A stretch of DNA of 64,000 nucleotides from Alkalimarinus coralli (GCF_023650515.1 NZ_CP096016.1:4543501-4607500); one strand, 5' to 3'; positions 11,814-22,077 are shown, counted from the stretch's first letter. The notes: generated by a model not told the origin, from the letters alone. Translations and numbers: made by a program.

Positions 11814-12641
11814 ATGCCAGTCGTAAAAACTAAACCAACGTCTCCCGGTCGTCGTCATGTAGTTAAGGTTTATCATCCTGACCTACATAAGGGGCGTCCT
11901 TATGCGCCGTTGGTAGAAAAGAAATCGAAGTCTGGTGGCCGTAATAATAACGGTCGCATCACTACTCGTCATATCGGTGGTGGTCATAAGCAGCAATACA
12001 GAATTGTAGACTTTAAGCGGAACAAAGATGGTATCCCATCTGTGGTTGAGCGTATTGAATACGATCCAAACCGTTCTGCGCATATTGCTCTGCTGAAATA
12101 CCTTGATGGTGAGCGACGTTATATTATCGCTCCTAAGGGTGTTAAAGCAGGGGATGAAGTTCGCTCAGGAGAAGATGCCCCTATTAAAGTAGGTAGTACT
12201 TTACCAATGCGAAATATACCTGTGGGTAGTGTTATTCACTGTATAGAGCTTAAACCTGGTAAGGGTGCTCAGATTGCTCGTAGCGCTGGTACTTACGCTC
12301 AATTGGTCGCACGTGAAGGTGCTTATGCAACTTTGCGTTTGCGTTCAGGTGAGATGCGTAAAGTGTTGTCAGAGTGTCGTGCAACCTTGGGTGAAGTGTC
12401 TAACAGTGAGCACAGCTTGCGGCAGTTAGGTAAAGCGGGTGCATCACGTTGGCGCGGTGTAAGGCCAACAGTGCGTGGTGTTGTTATGAACCCAGTTGAC
12501 CATCCACATGGTGGTGGTGAAGGGAGAACCTCTGGCGGACGTCATCCAGTAACACCTTGGGGTGTTCCGACCAAAGGGCATAAAACTCGCAAAAACAAAC
12601 GTACTGATAAGATGATAGTGCGTCGTCGATCGGCCAAGTAA
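11814..12641 (+). CDS. rplB: 50S ribosomal protein L2
   Basis: L2 is needed for subunit association and peptidyl transferase activity. The product has 275 residues (E. coli 273). The conserved C-terminal motif [13 protein letters not shown] is present, with H230 matching the E. coli histidine H229 implicated in activity. [15 protein letters not shown] at the N-terminus and [13 protein letters not shown] at the C-terminus are also typical. It follows rplW by 14 bp. Confidence 0.98.
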   Translation: MPVVKTKPTSPGRRHVVKVYHPDLHKGRPYAPLVEKKSKSGGRNNNGRITTRHIGGGHKQQYRIVDFKRNKDGIPSVVERIEYDPNRSAHIALLKYLDGERRYIIAPKGVKAGDEVRSGEDAPIKVGSTLPMRNIPVGSVIHCIELKPGKGAQIARSAGTYAQLVAREGAYATLRLRSGEMRKVLSECRATLGEVSNSEHSLRQLGKAGASRWRGVRPTVRGVVMNPVDHPHGGGEGRTSGGRHPVTPWGVPTKGHKTRKNKRTDKMIVRRRSAK

Positions 12642-12663
12642 TTAATAGTATGAGGATTACGCT

Positions 12664-12942
12664 GTGTCACGTTCTTTGAAGAAAGGTCCTTTTATAGACC
12701 TGCATTTGTTAAAGAAGGTAGAAACAGCTCTGGAGAAAAAGGACAAGAAACCAATTAAGACTTGGTCTCGTCGTTCAACAATATTTCCAGAGATGATTGG
12801 CTTGACCATCGCTGTACACAATGGGCGTCAACACGTTCCAGTGTTTGTTACAGAAGATATGGTTGGCCATAAATTGGGCGAATTTGCAGCAACCCGCACG
12901 TATCGTGGGCATGCGGCAGATAAAAAAGCCAAAAAACGGTAG
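12664..12942 (+). CDS. rpsS: 30S ribosomal protein S19
   Basis: S19 is a 30S head protein next to S13, close to the A-site tRNA. The product has 92 residues as in E. coli and starts [39 protein letters not shown] near the end is the usual signature. The start codon is GTG at 12664, with GAGG (12652-12655) about 8 bases upstream. Confidence 0.98.
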   Translation: MSRSLKKGPFIDLHLLKKVETALEKKDKKPIKTWSRRSTIFPEMIGLTIAVHNGRQHVPVFVTEDMVGHKLGEFAATRTYRGHAADKKAKKR

Positions 12943-12960
12943 AGCTTAGAGGTAATTGAG

Positions 12961-13293
12961 ATGGAAGTAGCCGCTAAATTAAAGGGTGCTAACCTATCTG
13001 CTCAGAAAGCGCGCTTGGTCGCAGACCAGGTTCGCGGAAAAGCCGTTGAGGACGCCCTGAATATTTTGACGTTCAGCCCTAAAAAAGCTGCACATTTGAT
13101 TAAAAAAGTGCTCGAGTCCGCAATTGCGAATGCTGAGCATAACGACGGTTTAGATGTCGATGATTTGAAAGTCTCTACTATCTTTGTTGATGAAGCGACT
13201 ACGATGAAGCGAATCAGGCCACGTGCTAAGGGTCGAGCTGACCGTATACTGAAACGTACATGCCATATTACGGTCATGGTCGCTGATAACTAG
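12961..13293 (+). CDS. rplV: 50S ribosomal protein L22
   Basis: L22 lines the exit tunnel with a long beta-hairpin and binds several 23S rRNA domains. The product has 110 residues, the E. coli length. [15 protein letters not shown] and the hairpin region [17 protein letters not shown] are present; alterations at this hairpin tip give macrolide resistance in E. coli, and no deletion is seen here. GAGGT precedes the ATG. Confidence 0.98.
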   Translation: MEVAAKLKGANLSAQKARLVADQVRGKAVEDALNILTFSPKKAAHLIKKVLESAIANAEHNDGLDVDDLKVSTIFVDEATTMKRIRPRAKGRADRILKRTCHITVMVADN

Positions 13294-13304
13294 GAGATAC
13301 TAAG

Positions 13305-13997
13305 ATGGGTCAAAAGGTACATCCTACTGGTATCAGACTGGGTATTGTGAAAGACCACAACTCGATCTGGTACGCAGAAAAAGCAGATTATGCTAATAAC
13401 TTGCTGAATGATATTGAGGTGCGAGAGTTTTTGCTTGAGCGTCTTTCAAAAGCGTCAGTAAGCAAAATTGTAATCGAACGTCCTGCGCAAAATGCACGCA
13501 TTACCATTCATACCGCCCGTCCAGGGATTGTTATCGGTAAGAAGGGTGAAGATGTAGACAAGTTGCGTAGACAAATTAGTGAAATGATGGGTGTGCCTGT
13601 GCACATCAACATTGAAGAAATCAGAAAACCTGATCTTGATGCTAAATTGGTGGCTGCGAGTGTAGCAAACCAACTGGAGCGTCGAGTTATGTTCCGCCGT
13701 GCCATGAAGCGTGCAGTTCAAAACGCTATGCGTCAAGGCGCTAAGGGAATCAAAATTCAGGTGGGTGGCCGTTTGGGTGGTGCAGAAATTGCGCGTTCAG
13801 AATGGTATCGTGAAGGCAGGGTTCCTCTGCATACTTTACGAGCTGATATCGATTACGCAACTCACGAAGCATCAACTACCTACGGTATCATTGGTGTGAA
13901 AGTTTGGATCTTCAAAGGCGAAATTTTAGGCGGTATTGAACAGGTACGAGCCGAAAAAGAAGCGCCTAAGAAGAAAGCTTCTAAAGCTTCGAGGTAA
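13305..13997 (+). CDS. rpsC: 30S ribosomal protein S3
   Basis: S3 is part of the mRNA entry channel and its helicase-like function. The product has 230 residues (E. coli 233). It starts [20 protein letters not shown], has the KH domain with [17 protein letters not shown] (GXXG loop GKKG) and the C-terminal domain with [19 protein letters not shown] lysine-rich tail ends the protein. It follows rplV by 11 bp, preceded by GGAG. Confidence 0.98.
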   Translation: MGQKVHPTGIRLGIVKDHNSIWYAEKADYANNLLNDIEVREFLLERLSKASVSKIVIERPAQNARITIHTARPGIVIGKKGEDVDKLRRQISEMMGVPVHINIEEIRKPDLDAKLVAASVANQLERRVMFRRAMKRAVQNAMRQGAKGIKIQVGGRLGGAEIARSEWYREGRVPLHTLRADIDYATHEASTTYGIIGVKVWIFKGEILGGIEQVRAEKEAPKKKASKASR

Positions 13998-14008
13998 GGG
14001 GCCATAAT

Positions 14009-14422
14009 ATGTTGCAACCGAAACGTACCAAATTTCGTAAAATGCAAAAGGGCCGTAACCGCGGCCTGGCCCAACGAGGAAGCAAAGTTAGCTTTGGAGA
14101 GTTTGGCCTAAAGGCGACAGGTAGAGGTCGAATTACTGCGCGTCAGATTGAATCTGCTCGTAGAACGATCTCTCGTCAAGTTAAGCGTACTGGTAAGATC
14201 TGGATTCGTGTTTTTCCAGATAAACCTATTACACAGAAGCCGCTTGAAGTTCGTCAGGGTAAGGGTAAAGGTAATGTAGAATACTGGATTTGCCAGATTC
14301 AACCCGGCCGTATGTTGTTTGAGATTGAAGGTGTTTCTGAAGAGCTTGCTCGTGAAGCATTTACGCTGGCAACAGCCAAATTACCTGTTCCTACAACATT
14401 TGTTTCGAGGACGGTGATGTAA
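14009..14422 (+). CDS. rplP: 50S ribosomal protein L16
   Basis: L16 organises the A-site region of the 50S subunit and is one of the last proteins added during assembly. The product has 137 residues (E. coli 136) and starts [19 protein letters not shown]. The loop with [21 protein letters not shown] (here [20 protein letters not shown]) contains the conserved R-G segment near the residue hydroxylated in E. coli. Its stop codon shares one base with the rpmC start codon, so the two are coupled. Confidence 0.98.
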   Translation: MLQPKRTKFRKMQKGRNRGLAQRGSKVSFGEFGLKATGRGRITARQIESARRTISRQVKRTGKIWIRVFPDKPITQKPLEVRQGKGKGNVEYWICQIQPGRMLFEIEGVSEELAREAFTLATAKLPVPTTFVSRTVM

Positions 14423-14613
14423 TGAAAGCGAATGAATTGCGTGAAAAATCAGTTGAAGAGCTGAACACAGAGTTGATGAGCTTGTTGAAAGAGCAGTTTA
14501 ACTTGCGCATGCGTAAGTCTACTGGTCAACTTAATCAAGGTCACCTTCTTCGCAACGTTAGGCGCGACATCGCTCGTGTAAAAACAGTGTTGAATCAAAA
14601 GGCAGGTAACTAA
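14422..14613 (+). CDS. rpmC: 50S ribosomal protein L29
   Basis: L29 is a small two-helix protein at the tunnel exit next to L23. The product has 63 residues as in E. coli. [17 protein letters not shown] begins the first helix and [17 protein letters not shown] forms the second. The ATG shares its A with the rplP stop codon. Confidence 0.97.
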   Translation: MKANELREKSVEELNTELMSLLKEQFNLRMRKSTGQLNQGHLLRNVRRDIARVKTVLNQKAGN

Positions 14614-14614
14614 A

Positions 14615-14881
14615 ATGACTGAAGCTGCATCTAATGCTCGCATGCTAAGCGGTAAGGTCGTGAGTGATAAGATGGATAAGTCCATCACTGTCTTGATTGA
14701 GCGACGCGTAAAGCATCCGATATACGGAAAATACGTGAAGCGTTCAACCAAGCTTCATGCTCATGACGAAAACAATGAGTGTAATATCGGCGATACAGTA
14801 ACTATCCAGGAGAGTCGTCCTTTATCTAAGACGAAGTGCTGGAAGTTAGTCGAGATTGTCGAGAGTGCTTCTAAAGTGTAA
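14615..14881 (+). CDS. rpsQ: 30S ribosomal protein S17
   Basis: S17 is an early-binding OB-fold protein of the 30S body. The product has 88 residues (E. coli 84). [20 protein letters not shown] and [19 protein letters not shown] are the family signatures. It begins 1 base after the rpmC stop codon and is the last gene of the classical S10 group; the spc genes follow after 58 bp with no terminator visible. Confidence 0.97.
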   Translation: MTEAASNARMLSGKVVSDKMDKSITVLIERRVKHPIYGKYVKRSTKLHAHDENNECNIGDTVTIQESRPLSKTKCWKLVEIVESASKV

Positions 14882-14939
14882 TTCGCCCTCTTGGGGAGTC
14901 TTGTCTAAAAGGCACATTGGTTAGTTTTGGAGAAAAGTG

Positions 14940-15308
14940 ATGATTCAAACTGAATCGATGCTAGACGTCGCAGATAACAGTGGTGCTCGTCGCGTTATGT
15001 GTATCAAGGTACTGGGTGGTTCACATAGACGCTACGCTCGAATTGGCGACGTAATAAAAGTTACCGTAAAGGAAGCAATTCCTCGCGGTAAAGTTAAAAA
15101 AGGTCAGGTCCTAAATGCTGTCGTAGTACGTACTCGCAAAGGCGTTCGTCGTCCAGACGGATCATTGATTCGTTTCGATGGTAACGCTGCAGTATTGCTT
15201 AATCAGCAGGATGCACCTATTGGTACTCGTATTTTTGGCCCTGTGACTCGAGAGTTGCGTGGTGAGAAGTACATGAAGATTGTTTCTTTAGCACCTGAAG
15301 TGCTTTAA
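14940..15308 (+). CDS. rplN: 50S ribosomal protein L14
   Basis: L14 lies on the 50S interface and contacts 16S rRNA; it also binds the silencing factor RsfS in other bacteria. The product has 122 residues (E. coli 123) with [20 protein letters not shown] and [21 protein letters not shown] chose the ATG at 14940 because GGAG (14929-14932) lies 7 bases upstream; an in-frame GTG at 14937 would add one residue. It begins the spc group. Confidence 0.98.
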   Translation: MIQTESMLDVADNSGARRVMCIKVLGGSHRRYARIGDVIKVTVKEAIPRGKVKKGQVLNAVVVRTRKGVRRPDGSLIRFDGNAAVLLNQQDAPIGTRIFGPVTRELRGEKYMKIVSLAPEVL

Positions 15309-15324
15309 GAATGAGAGGCCGGTT

Positions 15325-15642
15325 ATGAAAAAGATCAAATGTGACGATGAAGTGATCGTCATAGCGGGCAAGGACAAAGGCAAGCGCGGCAAAATTGTCC
15401 GCGTTCTGCAAGATGGTCGTGTCGTTGTATCAGGTATAAACATGATAAAGCGAAGCACCAAGCCAAATCCTATGTTGGGCACTCCAGGCGGTATCGTCGA
15501 GAAGGAAGCACCAATACAAGCTTCAAATGTAGCTATATTTAACTCAGCTACAAACAAGGCGGATAGGGTTGGCTTTAAAGTCTTGGAAGATGGCGCTAAA
15601 GTCCGTGTCTATAAGTCGAATAACGAGGTTATCGGCAGCTAA
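15325..15642 (+). CDS. rplX: 50S ribosomal protein L24
   Basis: L24 is an assembly initiator protein that binds domain I of 23S rRNA. The product has 105 residues (E. coli 104). The KOW-motif segment [20 protein letters not shown] is clear, followed by [15 protein letters not shown]. rplE begins 18 bases after its stop codon; in E. coli that junction is the S8 repressor site of the spc operon. Confidence 0.97.
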   Translation: MKKIKCDDEVIVIAGKDKGKRGKIVRVLQDGRVVVSGINMIKRSTKPNPMLGTPGGIVEKEAPIQASNVAIFNSATNKADRVGFKVLEDGAKVRVYKSNNEVIGS

Positions 15643-15660
15643 CGCTTGCAGGTGGTTATT

Positions 15661-16200
15661 ATGCCTAGAATGAAAGAAGTGTATCAAAAATCGGTGATGC
15701 CTGCTCTGCAAAGTGAGTTCGCTTACAAAAGCGTTATGCAGGTACCGAAGATAGAAAAAATCACACTCAATATGGGTGTTGGTGAAGCTTTAGGTGATAA
15801 AAAGCAGATCGATAACGCTGTGGCGGATATGGAAAAGCTTGCGGGTCAAAAGCCTGTAATCACAAAGGCGAAAAAGTCCGTAGCAGGCTTTAAAATTCGT
15901 GAAGGCTACCCAATTGGTTGTAAGGTAACTCTTCGCGGCGATCGTATGTGGGAATTTTTCGAGAGATTAGTTGATGTTGCTATTCCTCGAGTTAGGGATT
16001 TCCGAGGCTTAAATCCTAAGTCGTTCGATGGTCGTGGAAACTACAGCATGGGTGTTCGAGAGCAGATCATTTTCCCTGAAATCGATTACGATAAAGTGGA
16101 TAAGATTAGAGGTCTCGATATCACGATTACTACTTCAGCTAAGACGGATGAAGAAGGCCGTTCATTGCTGAAAGCCTTTAATTTCCCCTTTAAGAAATAA
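15661..16200 (+). CDS. rplE: 50S ribosomal protein L5
   Basis: L5 binds 5S rRNA and contacts the P-site tRNA and S13 across the subunit interface. The product has 179 residues as in E. coli. It contains [39 protein letters not shown] and [21 protein letters not shown] chose the ATG at 15661, behind AGGTGG; an in-frame TTG at 15646 would add five residues that homologues lack. Confidence 0.97.
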   Translation: MPRMKEVYQKSVMPALQSEFAYKSVMQVPKIEKITLNMGVGEALGDKKQIDNAVADMEKLAGQKPVITKAKKSVAGFKIREGYPIGCKVTLRGDRMWEFFERLVDVAIPRVRDFRGLNPKSFDGRGNYSMGVREQIIFPEIDYDKVDKIRGLDITITTSAKTDEEGRSLLKAFNFPFKK

Positions 16201-16211
16201 GGTAAGGAATC

Positions 16212-16517
16212 ATGGCAAAAATATCGATGAAAATGCGTGAACTAAAGCGCGAGAAAACTGTAGCAAAGTTTGCTGAAAAGCGTGCCGAGCTAAAGGCGAT
16301 TATTGCAAATCCTAATACGTCTGATGACGATCGTTGGGATGCGCAAGTTAAATTGCAAAAACTACCACGTAATGCAAGCCCTTGTAGACTTCGTAACCGT
16401 TGTCAGGTTACTGGTCGTCCACATGGTGTATATCGTAAGTTTAAGTTGTCTCGCATAAAGTTACGCGAATACGGTATGAACGGTGATGTCCCTGGCTTGA
16501 AGAAAGCTAGCTGGTAA
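16212..16517 (+). CDS. rpsN: 30S ribosomal protein S14 (zinc-free form)
   Basis: S14 is a late-assembling protein of the 30S head. The product has 101 residues as in E. coli and ends with the signature [20 protein letters not shown]. It is the long form that lacks the four-cysteine zinc ribbon; only two cysteines surround [11 protein letters not shown] 96-bp gap with a hairpin follows before rpsH, the largest spacing inside the spc group. Confidence 0.97.
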   Translation: MAKISMKMRELKREKTVAKFAEKRAELKAIIANPNTSDDDRWDAQVKLQKLPRNASPCRLRNRCQVTGRPHGVYRKFKLSRIKLREYGMNGDVPGLKKASW

Positions 16518-16541
16518 TTCACTGTTGGTAAGCGGTTTTCT

Positions 16542-16573
16542 GAGAGCGGCAGCTAGTGTATAGTGTCGCTCTC
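16542..16573 (+). other. Hairpin upstream of rpsH
   Basis: GAGAGCGGCA (16542-16551) pairs with TGTCGCTCTC (16564-16573) over 10 positions with one G-U pair and a 12-base loop. It lies 26 bases before the rpsH ribosome binding site. rpsH encodes S8, the known spc operon repressor in E. coli, which suggests but does not show an autoregulatory role. Confidence 0.4.
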
Positions 16574-16613
16574 TTTCCGCTGCACAACTAAAAAGAGCAG
16601 GAGTCTCATACAA

Positions 16614-17006
16614 ATGAGTATGCAAGATACACTTGCGGATATGTTTACGCGTATTCGTAATGGACAGTTGGCTGAAAAGGCCTCTGTCTCTATGCCTTCA
16701 TCAAAAATGAAGGTGTCTTTAGCCGAAGTGCTTAAGAAAGAAGGTTTTATAGAAGATTTTGGTGTTGATGCTGAGGCTAAGCCTACATTAACTATAGAGC
16801 TAAAATATTTCGATGGAAAGCCGGTTATTGAGGCGATCAAACGCGTCAGTCGTCCGGGTCTGCGTCAGTATAAGAGCGTGGATGAGTTACCGAAGGTCTC
16901 TGGTGGTTTAGGTGTTGCGATTATTTCAACATCAAAAGGCGTTATGACTGATAGCGCTGCTCGAGAGGCAGGTATCGGTGGTGAAGTCATCTGTACCGTA
17001 TTCTAG
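16614..17006 (+). CDS. rpsH: 30S ribosomal protein S8
   Basis: S8 binds the central domain of 16S rRNA and, in E. coli, represses translation of the spc operon. The product has 130 residues as in E. coli, with [15 protein letters not shown] at the N-terminus and the C-terminal signature [21 protein letters not shown] chose the ATG at 16614, with AGGAG (16599-16603) 10 bases upstream; an in-frame TTG-type extension to 16563 overlaps the upstream hairpin and has no homologous residues. Confidence 0.98.
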   Translation: MSMQDTLADMFTRIRNGQLAEKASVSMPSSKMKVSLAEVLKKEGFIEDFGVDAEAKPTLTIELKYFDGKPVIEAIKRVSRPGLRQYKSVDELPKVSGGLGVAIISTSKGVMTDSAAREAGIGGEVICTVF

Positions 17007-17015
17007 GAGGTAGTC

Positions 17016-17549
17016 ATGTCAAGAGTTGCTAATTCTCCTGTCGAACTGCCATCTGGAACTCAGGTGAAGTTGGACGGGCAAGAAATCGAAGTAAAAGGTA
17101 GTAAAGGTGCACTCTCTTTAAATGTGCATTCAGCAGTTGAAGTTAAGCAAGAAGAGAATGTTATAACGTTTGCTGCGCGCGATGGAGCCAAAGCGTCTCG
17201 TGCACAGGCAGGTACTGCACGCGCTCTAGTCAACAACATGGTTGTTGGTGTTAGCCAAGGATTTGAGAAAAAACTGCAACTAATCGGTGTTGGTTACAGG
17301 GCTCAGGTTCAAGGCAAAAAGATAAACCTTACGTTAGGTTTCTCTCACCCTGTTGAGTATGAGCTTCCAGAGGGTATTTCTGCAGAAATGCCAACGCAGA
17401 CTGAAATCGTACTTAAGGGTATCGATAAGCAGAAGATTGGCCAGGTTGCAGCAGAAATTCGAGCCTTCCGTCCGCCAGAGCCTTACAAAGGTAAAGGTGT
17501 TCGTTATTCGGACGAGAATGTAAGGCGTAAAGAGGCTAAGAAGAAGTAG
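17016..17549 (+). CDS. rplF: 50S ribosomal protein L6
   Basis: L6 sits near the factor-binding site below the L7/L12 stalk. The product has 177 residues as in E. coli and shows the two-fold repeated domain of the family: [19 protein letters not shown] in the first half and the C-terminal [22 protein letters not shown] immediately after rpsH provides a strong ribosome binding site. Confidence 0.98.
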   Translation: MSRVANSPVELPSGTQVKLDGQEIEVKGSKGALSLNVHSAVEVKQEENVITFAARDGAKASRAQAGTARALVNNMVVGVSQGFEKKLQLIGVGYRAQVQGKKINLTLGFSHPVEYELPEGISAEMPTQTEIVLKGIDKQKIGQVAAEIRAFRPPEPYKGKGVRYSDENVRRKEAKKK

Positions 17550-17557
17550 GTAACACT

Positions 17558-17908
17558 ATGAGCGCAAAGAAAGAATCAAGAGAACGTAGAGCGCGCAGTA
17601 CGCGTTTTAAAATCAGGGAGTTGGGTGCAACCCGTTTATCGGTACATCGCACTCCTCAGCATATGTACGCTCAGGTACTTTCTGCTGATGGCAGTAAGGT
17701 ACTAGCTTCAGCTTCAACAGTTGAGAAAGAGCTTAAAGATGGTTCAACTGGAAATGTTGAAGCCGCAGGAAAAGTCGGAAAGCTAATCGCTGAGCGCGCT
17801 AAAGCCGCAGGTGTTACACAGGTAGCTTTTGATCGTTCGGGTTATAAATACCACGGTCGCGTTAAGGCGTTAGCCGATGCGGCGCGTGAAAGCGGACTGG
17901 AATTCTAA
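17558..17908 (+). CDS. rplR: 50S ribosomal protein L18
   Basis: L18 binds 5S rRNA and carries it into the central protuberance with L5. The product has 116 residues (E. coli 117). [20 protein letters not shown] and [20 protein letters not shown] are the family signatures. It is 8 bases after rplF and 12 bases before rpsE. Confidence 0.97.
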   Translation: MSAKKESRERRARSTRFKIRELGATRLSVHRTPQHMYAQVLSADGSKVLASASTVEKELKDGSTGNVEAAGKVGKLIAERAKAAGVTQVAFDRSGYKYHGRVKALADAARESGLEF

Positions 17909-17920
17909 GGGGTGTCAGCA

Positions 17921-18421
17921 ATGAGTGTTAATGAACAAAAGGCGCCTGAACTTCAGGAAAAGCTGGTACAGGTTAACCGCGTAGCTAAAGTTGTTAAGGG
18001 TGGTCGAATTTTTGGCTTCACAGCTTTAACAGTGGTTGGTGATGGAAACGGTCGAGTTGGCTTTGGCCGCGGTAAGGCAAGAGAAGTTCCAGTTGCTATT
18101 CAAAAAGCTATGGATGCCGCACGTAAAAACATGGTCGACGTTGCCCTAAACGGAACTACGCTTCAGTACCCAATTAAAGCACGTCACGGAGCATCTAAGG
18201 TATACATGCAGCCAGCATCTGAAGGTACTGGTGTTATCGCCGGTGGCGCAATGCGTGCAGTATTGGAAGTTGCTGGTGTTCAGAACGTATTGGCTAAATG
18301 TTACGGTTCAACTAACCCGGTAAACGTTGTTCGCGCTACTGTAAATGGTTTGAAGGCGATGCAGTCTCCAGAATCTATTGCTGCTAAGCGCGGGAAATCA
18401 GTAGAAGATATTGTAGGATAA
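17921..18421 (+). CDS. rpsE: 30S ribosomal protein S5
   Basis: S5 contributes to the mRNA entry channel and to decoding accuracy. The product has 166 residues (E. coli 167). [20 protein letters not shown] carries the loop where spectinomycin-resistance changes occur, and [20 protein letters not shown] is typical of the C-terminal domain. I chose the ATG at 17921, with AAGGGG 8 bases upstream; an in-frame GTG at 17912 overlaps that site. Confidence 0.97.
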   Translation: MSVNEQKAPELQEKLVQVNRVAKVVKGGRIFGFTALTVVGDGNGRVGFGRGKAREVPVAIQKAMDAARKNMVDVALNGTTLQYPIKARHGASKVYMQPASEGTGVIAGGAMRAVLEVAGVQNVLAKCYGSTNPVNVVRATVNGLKAMQSPESIAAKRGKSVEDIVG

Positions 18422-18425
18422 GACC

Positions 18426-18614
18426 ATGGCTAAGGCTAAGACAATCAAAGTTACATTAACTCGTAGCACGATTGGCCGACTACCAAAGCATCAGGCATGT
18501 GTAGCAGGTCTTGGACTACGTCGTATTGGTCATACTGTAGAAGTTGAGGATACTCCTTCAGTTCGCGGAATGATCAATAAAGTAAATTATATGGTTAAGG
18601 TCGAGGGAGAATAA
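18426..18614 (+). CDS. rpmD: 50S ribosomal protein L30
   Basis: L30 is a small 50S protein with a ferredoxin-like fold. The product has 62 residues (E. coli 59). [20 protein letters not shown] and the C-terminal [15 protein letters not shown] are characteristic. It begins 4 bases after rpsE and ends 1 base before rplO. Confidence 0.97.
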   Translation: MAKAKTIKVTLTRSTIGRLPKHQACVAGLGLRRIGHTVEVEDTPSVRGMINKVNYMVKVEGE

Positions 18615-18615
18615 G

Positions 18616-19050
18616 ATGCGTCTTAATTCATTAAGTTCTGCTCCCGGTACAAAGAAAGCAGCCAAGCGTGTTGGTCGCGGTATTGGTAGTGGTTTGGGCA
18701 AAACCTGTGGTCGTGGTCACAAGGGTCTAAAATCTAGATCTGGTGGTACCGTGCCAGCTGGTTTCGAGGGTGGTCAACAGCCATTGCAGAGACGTTTGCC
18801 AAAGTTTGGTTTTACGTCAAGAAAATCAGCATTTGCTGCTGAAATTCGTTTGAGTGAGCTTGCTACTTTAGATGTCGATGTTATCGATCTGGATGCATTA
18901 AAAAATGCAAACCTCGTTAGAAGAGATACCAAGACAGCGAAAGTATTCTTATCTGGAGAGTTAACTAAAGCAGTTACTATTCAAGGTTTGGGTGTTACCA
19001 AAGGTGCACGCGAAGCGATTACTGCTGCAGGCGGAAAAGTCGAGGACTAA
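18616..19050 (+). CDS. rplO: 50S ribosomal protein L15
   Basis: L15 is a late-assembling protein that winds through the 50S interior. The product has 144 residues as in E. coli. The glycine- and arginine-rich extended N-terminus ([20 protein letters not shown]) and [18 protein letters not shown] are present. Its stop codon is directly followed by the secY start codon. Confidence 0.98.
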   Translation: MRLNSLSSAPGTKKAAKRVGRGIGSGLGKTCGRGHKGLKSRSGGTVPAGFEGGQQPLQRRLPKFGFTSRKSAFAAEIRLSELATLDVDVIDLDALKNANLVRRDTKTAKVFLSGELTKAVTIQGLGVTKGAREAITAAGGKVED

Positions 19051-20361
19051 ATGGCTAAGACAGGATCACTACCGGCCGGTGCGGCTAGCGGCTTTGCAGA
19101 ATTAAAATCCAGGTTGTGGTTTGTGTTCGTCGCGATAGTTATCTATCGCGTCGGTGCTCACATTCCCGTACCTGGAATTAATCCCGATAGATTGGCAGCG
19201 CTATTTGAACAAAATCAAGGAACTATTTTGAGCTTGTTCAACATGTTTTCTGGTGGCGCTCTTGAGAGAATGAGTATTTTTGCTCTTGGGATCATGCCAT
19301 ATATTTCTGCGTCTATCATCATGCAGCTTATGACGGTGGTGAGTCCTCAGCTTGAACAGCTCAAAAAAGAAGGTGAATCTGGCCGTCGTAAGATAAGCCA
19401 GTACACCCGCTATGCTACCGTAGTGCTTGCAACGGTTCAGGCGATGGGTATGTCGGTAGGGTTAGCCTCTCAAGGGGTGACCTTTACAGATACCTTTAGC
19501 TTTTACTTTGTTGCTGTAGCGACATTTGTAAGCGGCGCGATCTTTTTGATGTGGCTTGGTGAGCAAATTACTGAGAGAGGGATTGGAAACGGTATCTCCT
19601 TGTTGATTTTCGCCGGAATCGTGGCCGGTTTACCAGGTGCATTTGGTCAGTCGTTCGAGCAAGCCAGGCAGGGTGAGATTAATATTCTCGCGCTGTTGTT
19701 AATTGGTTTTTTTGCTATAGCTATTGTTGCGTTTGTAGTATTTATGGAGCGCGGCCAGCGCCGCATCACTGTAAATTACGCAAAACGTCAGCAAGGCCGA
19801 AAAGTATATGCGCAGCAATCAAGTCACCTTCCACTTAAGGTGAATATGGCTGGTGTTATTCCCCCCATATTTGCTTCTAGTATTCTGTTGTTCCCCGCAT
19901 CTTTGGGGCAATGGTTTGGTAAAGGTGAAGGGATGGAGTGGTTGTCTGATTTTTCTCAGGCGTTAGCCCCCAGCCAGCCGCTATATATTTTACTGTTCGC
20001 TATAGCTGTGGTATTTTTCTGCTTCTTTTATACGGCGTTAATGTATAACCCGAAAGAAGTCGCTGAAAACCTTAAGAAATCGGGAGCGTTTGTTCCTGGT
20101 ATTCGACCAGGCGAGCAAACTGCTCGTTATATAGATAGTGTCCTGACTCGTTTAACGTTGTTTGGTGCACTTTATATAACAGCGGTTGCTCTCCTTCCGC
20201 AATTTCTAGTCGTGGCTTGGAATGTCCCGTTTTATTTCGGGGGTACCTCGTTGCTGATTGTAGTTGTGGTCGTGATGGACTTTATGGCTCAAGTTCAGTC
20301 TCATCTGATGTCTCACCAGTATGAGTCCCTCATGAAAAAATCTAACCTTAAAAAGGTGTAG
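19051..20361 (+). CDS. secY: Protein translocase channel subunit SecY
   Basis: SecY forms the protein-conducting channel of the inner membrane with SecE and SecG and receives clients from SecA or the ribosome. The product has 436 residues (E. coli 443). The N-terminal [20 protein letters not shown], the plug region behind [19 protein letters not shown], and [19 protein letters not shown] with GVIPPIFA of the cytoplasmic loop and TM7 are all conserved, and ten hydrophobic segments are expected. It starts immediately after rplO, as in the spc operon of E. coli. Confidence 0.98.
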   Translation: MAKTGSLPAGAASGFAELKSRLWFVFVAIVIYRVGAHIPVPGINPDRLAALFEQNQGTILSLFNMFSGGALERMSIFALGIMPYISASIIMQLMTVVSPQLEQLKKEGESGRRKISQYTRYATVVLATVQAMGMSVGLASQGVTFTDTFSFYFVAVATFVSGAIFLMWLGEQITERGIGNGISLLIFAGIVAGLPGAFGQSFEQARQGEINILALLLIGFFAIAIVAFVVFMERGQRRITVNYAKRQQGRKVYAQQSSHLPLKVNMAGVIPPIFASSILLFPASLGQWFGKGEGMEWLSDFSQALAPSQPLYILLFAIAVVFFCFFYTALMYNPKEVAENLKKSGAFVPGIRPGEQTARYIDSVLTRLTLFGALYITAVALLPQFLVVAWNVPFYFGGTSLLIVVVVVMDFMAQVQSHLMSHQYESLMKKSNLKKV

Positions 20362-20408
20362 TTGAGGTAGAGAGCCTCAAATAGTGCAGCTCAAATTGGA
20401 GTCGTATC

Positions 20409-20522
20409 ATGAAAGTGCGCGCATCGGTAAAGAAAATTTGCCGTAACTGTAAAATAATCCGTCGCAATGGCGCAGTAAGAGTCATTTGCACAGAACCACG
20501 TCATAAGCAGCGTCAAGGCTAA
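20409..20522 (+). CDS. rpmJ: 50S ribosomal protein L36 (zinc-binding form)
   Basis: A 37-residue protein, [20 protein letters not shown] followed by [17 protein letters not shown]. It is the zinc ribbon form of L36, with ligands C11, C14, C27 and H32. GGAG lies 7 bases before the ATG. The position after secY is the one seen in E. coli. It is the last gene of the spc group; a hairpin follows 28 bases later. Confidence 0.95.
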   Translation: MKVRASVKKICRNCKIIRRNGAVRVICTEPRHKQRQG

Positions 20523-20550
20523 AACCCTTTTTGCTAAAAAAGTGTGAATA

Positions 20551-20585
20551 AATAACGCTTGATTTATTATTGATCAAGCGTTATT
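20551..20585 (+). terminator. Perfect 13-bp hairpin between rpmJ and rpsM
   Basis: AATAACGCTTGAT (20551-20563) and ATCAAGCGTTATT (20573-20585) are perfect inverted repeats with a 9-base loop, followed by ATTTTGCGCC and then a T-run after 20595. It could end part of the spc transcripts, but the immediate downstream T content is modest. The same bases contain a good promoter match, listed separately. Confidence 0.55.
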
Positions 20586-20587
20586 AT
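20559..20587 (+). promoter_or_regulatory. Candidate sigma-70 promoter of the alpha operon inside the hairpin
   Basis: TTGATT (20559-20564, four of six) and TATTAT (20582-20587, five of six) lie 17 bp apart. The -35 box is in the left arm of the perfect inverted repeat and the -10 box at the end of its right arm. The expected start is near 20594, about 50 bases before rpsM. Confidence 0.45.
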
Positions 20588-20646
20588 TTTGCGCCTTTTT
20601 TATGATGTTCCCTTAATAGCAATGCGTTAAACGCGGAGTAAGATAG

Positions 20647-21003
20647 ATGGCTCGTATAGCCGGTGTCAATATACCCGACAATAAACACGCTGTTATCTCC
20701 CTGACCTATATATATGGTGTTGGTAGAACTACAGCAAACAAGCTTTGCGACGCTACTGGCGTTAAAACGACTGCCAAGGTTAAAGATTTAACCGAAGAGC
20801 AGTTGGATGCAATACGTAATGAACTCACCAGCATGACTGTTGAGGGTGATTTGCGTCGTGAAGTACAAATGAACATTAAGCGTTTGAAGGATCTTGGTTG
20901 CTACCGTGGTCTGCGTCACCGTCACAGCTTGCCTGTGCGCGGTCAGCGTAGTAAGACCAATGCTAGAACCCGTAAAGGCCCTCGCAAACCGATTCGTAAA
21001 TAA
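20647..21003 (+). CDS. rpsM: 30S ribosomal protein S13
   Basis: S13 is a head protein that contacts L5 and the P-site tRNA. The product has 118 residues as in E. coli. [20 protein letters not shown], the helix-two-turn-helix region [13 protein letters not shown] and the basic tail [20 protein letters not shown] are all typical. GGAG precedes the ATG. It is the first gene of the alpha operon. Confidence 0.98.
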   Translation: MARIAGVNIPDNKHAVISLTYIYGVGRTTANKLCDATGVKTTAKVKDLTEEQLDAIRNELTSMTVEGDLRREVQMNIKRLKDLGCYRGLRHRHSLPVRGQRSKTNARTRKGPRKPIRK

Positions 21004-21015
21004 TAGGATACAGGA

Positions 21016-21405
21016 ATGGCTAAGCCAGGTACACGTACCCGTAAGAAGGTGAAAAAGACTGTTGTTGATGGAATGGCGCACATTCACGCCTCATTCAATA
21101 ACACGATCGTGACCATTACAGACCGTCAAGGCAATGCATTGTCTTGGGCTACCGCAGGTGGTTCAGGTTTCCGTGGTTCACGTAAGAGTACACCTTTTGC
21201 TGCGCAGGTAGCAGCTGAAAGAGCCGGTAAAGCGGCTGCTGAATACGGCCTAAAAAACCTAGATGTTATGGTTAAAGGTCCTGGGCCAGGACGTGAGTCC
21301 GCTGTTCGGGCACTCAACTCTTGCGGATATAAGATCACTAGTATTATTGATGTGACTCCTATTCCACACAATGGGTGCCGCCCGCCTAAAAAGCGTCGCG
21401 TATAA
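21016..21405 (+). CDS. rpsK: 30S ribosomal protein S11
   Basis: S11 is a platform protein near the E site. The product has 129 residues as in E. coli. [20 protein letters not shown], the [20 protein letters not shown] stretch and the C-terminal [18 protein letters not shown] are nearly invariant in bacteria. It follows rpsM by 12 bp. Confidence 0.98.
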   Translation: MAKPGTRTRKKVKKTVVDGMAHIHASFNNTIVTITDRQGNALSWATAGGSGFRGSRKSTPFAAQVAAERAGKAAAEYGLKNLDVMVKGPGPGRESAVRALNSCGYKITSIIDVTPIPHNGCRPPKKRRV

Positions 21406-21420
21406 TCAAGGAGACAGTAA

Positions 21421-22041
21421 ATGGCACGTTATATTGGTCCAAAATGTAAACTGTCTCGTCGTGAAGGGACAGATTTATTTTTGAAGAGTGGCGCTCGTGC
21501 GCTTGATTCAAAATGTAATGTTGAAACCCCTCCAGGACAACACGGCGCGCGCAGAGCACGTTTGTCGGAATACGGTTTACAGTTAAGAGAAAAACAGAAA
21601 GTTCGTCGTACATATGGCGTTCTGGAAAAACAGTTTCGTGGTTACTATAAAGAAGCTGCTCGCCGTAAAGGTGCAGCGGGTGAAAACCTTCTTCAAATCT
21701 TGGAGCGGCGTCTTGATAACGTAGTGTACCGTATGGGATTCGGTTCAACTCGTGCTGAAGCGCGTCAGTTGGTATCTCATAAGAGTATTCTTGTAAATGA
21801 TAAGGTGGTTAACATTGCCTCTTATCAAGTAGCTGCAGGTGACGTTGTAAGTGTGCGTGAAAAAGCGAAAAACCAGCTGCGTATAAAGAATGCAGTTGAG
21901 TTGGCAGCAAACCGTGCACCGGTTGAGTGGGTAGAAGTTGATTCGAGCAAATTGGTCGGTACGTTCAAGTCCGCGCCAGAGCGTTCGGACTTGTCCGCTG
22001 AAATCAACGAAAACTTGATCGTGGAACTTTACTCCAAGTAA
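21421..22041 (+). CDS. rpsD: 30S ribosomal protein S4
   Basis: S4 is a primary 16S rRNA binder and, in E. coli, the translational repressor of the alpha operon. The product has 206 residues as in E. coli. [20 protein letters not shown] begins the protein and the S4 RNA-binding domain includes [20 protein letters not shown] and [16 protein letters not shown]. It lies between rpsK and rpoA with normal spacing. Confidence 0.98.
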   Translation: MARYIGPKCKLSRREGTDLFLKSGARALDSKCNVETPPGQHGARRARLSEYGLQLREKQKVRRTYGVLEKQFRGYYKEAARRKGAAGENLLQILERRLDNVVYRMGFGSTRAEARQLVSHKSILVNDKVVNIASYQVAAGDVVSVREKAKNQLRIKNAVELAANRAPVEWVEVDSSKLVGTFKSAPERSDLSAEINENLIVELYSK

Positions 22042-22077
22042 GGTTTAAGCAGAACAATAGAGCGAATAGGGCCGTTT

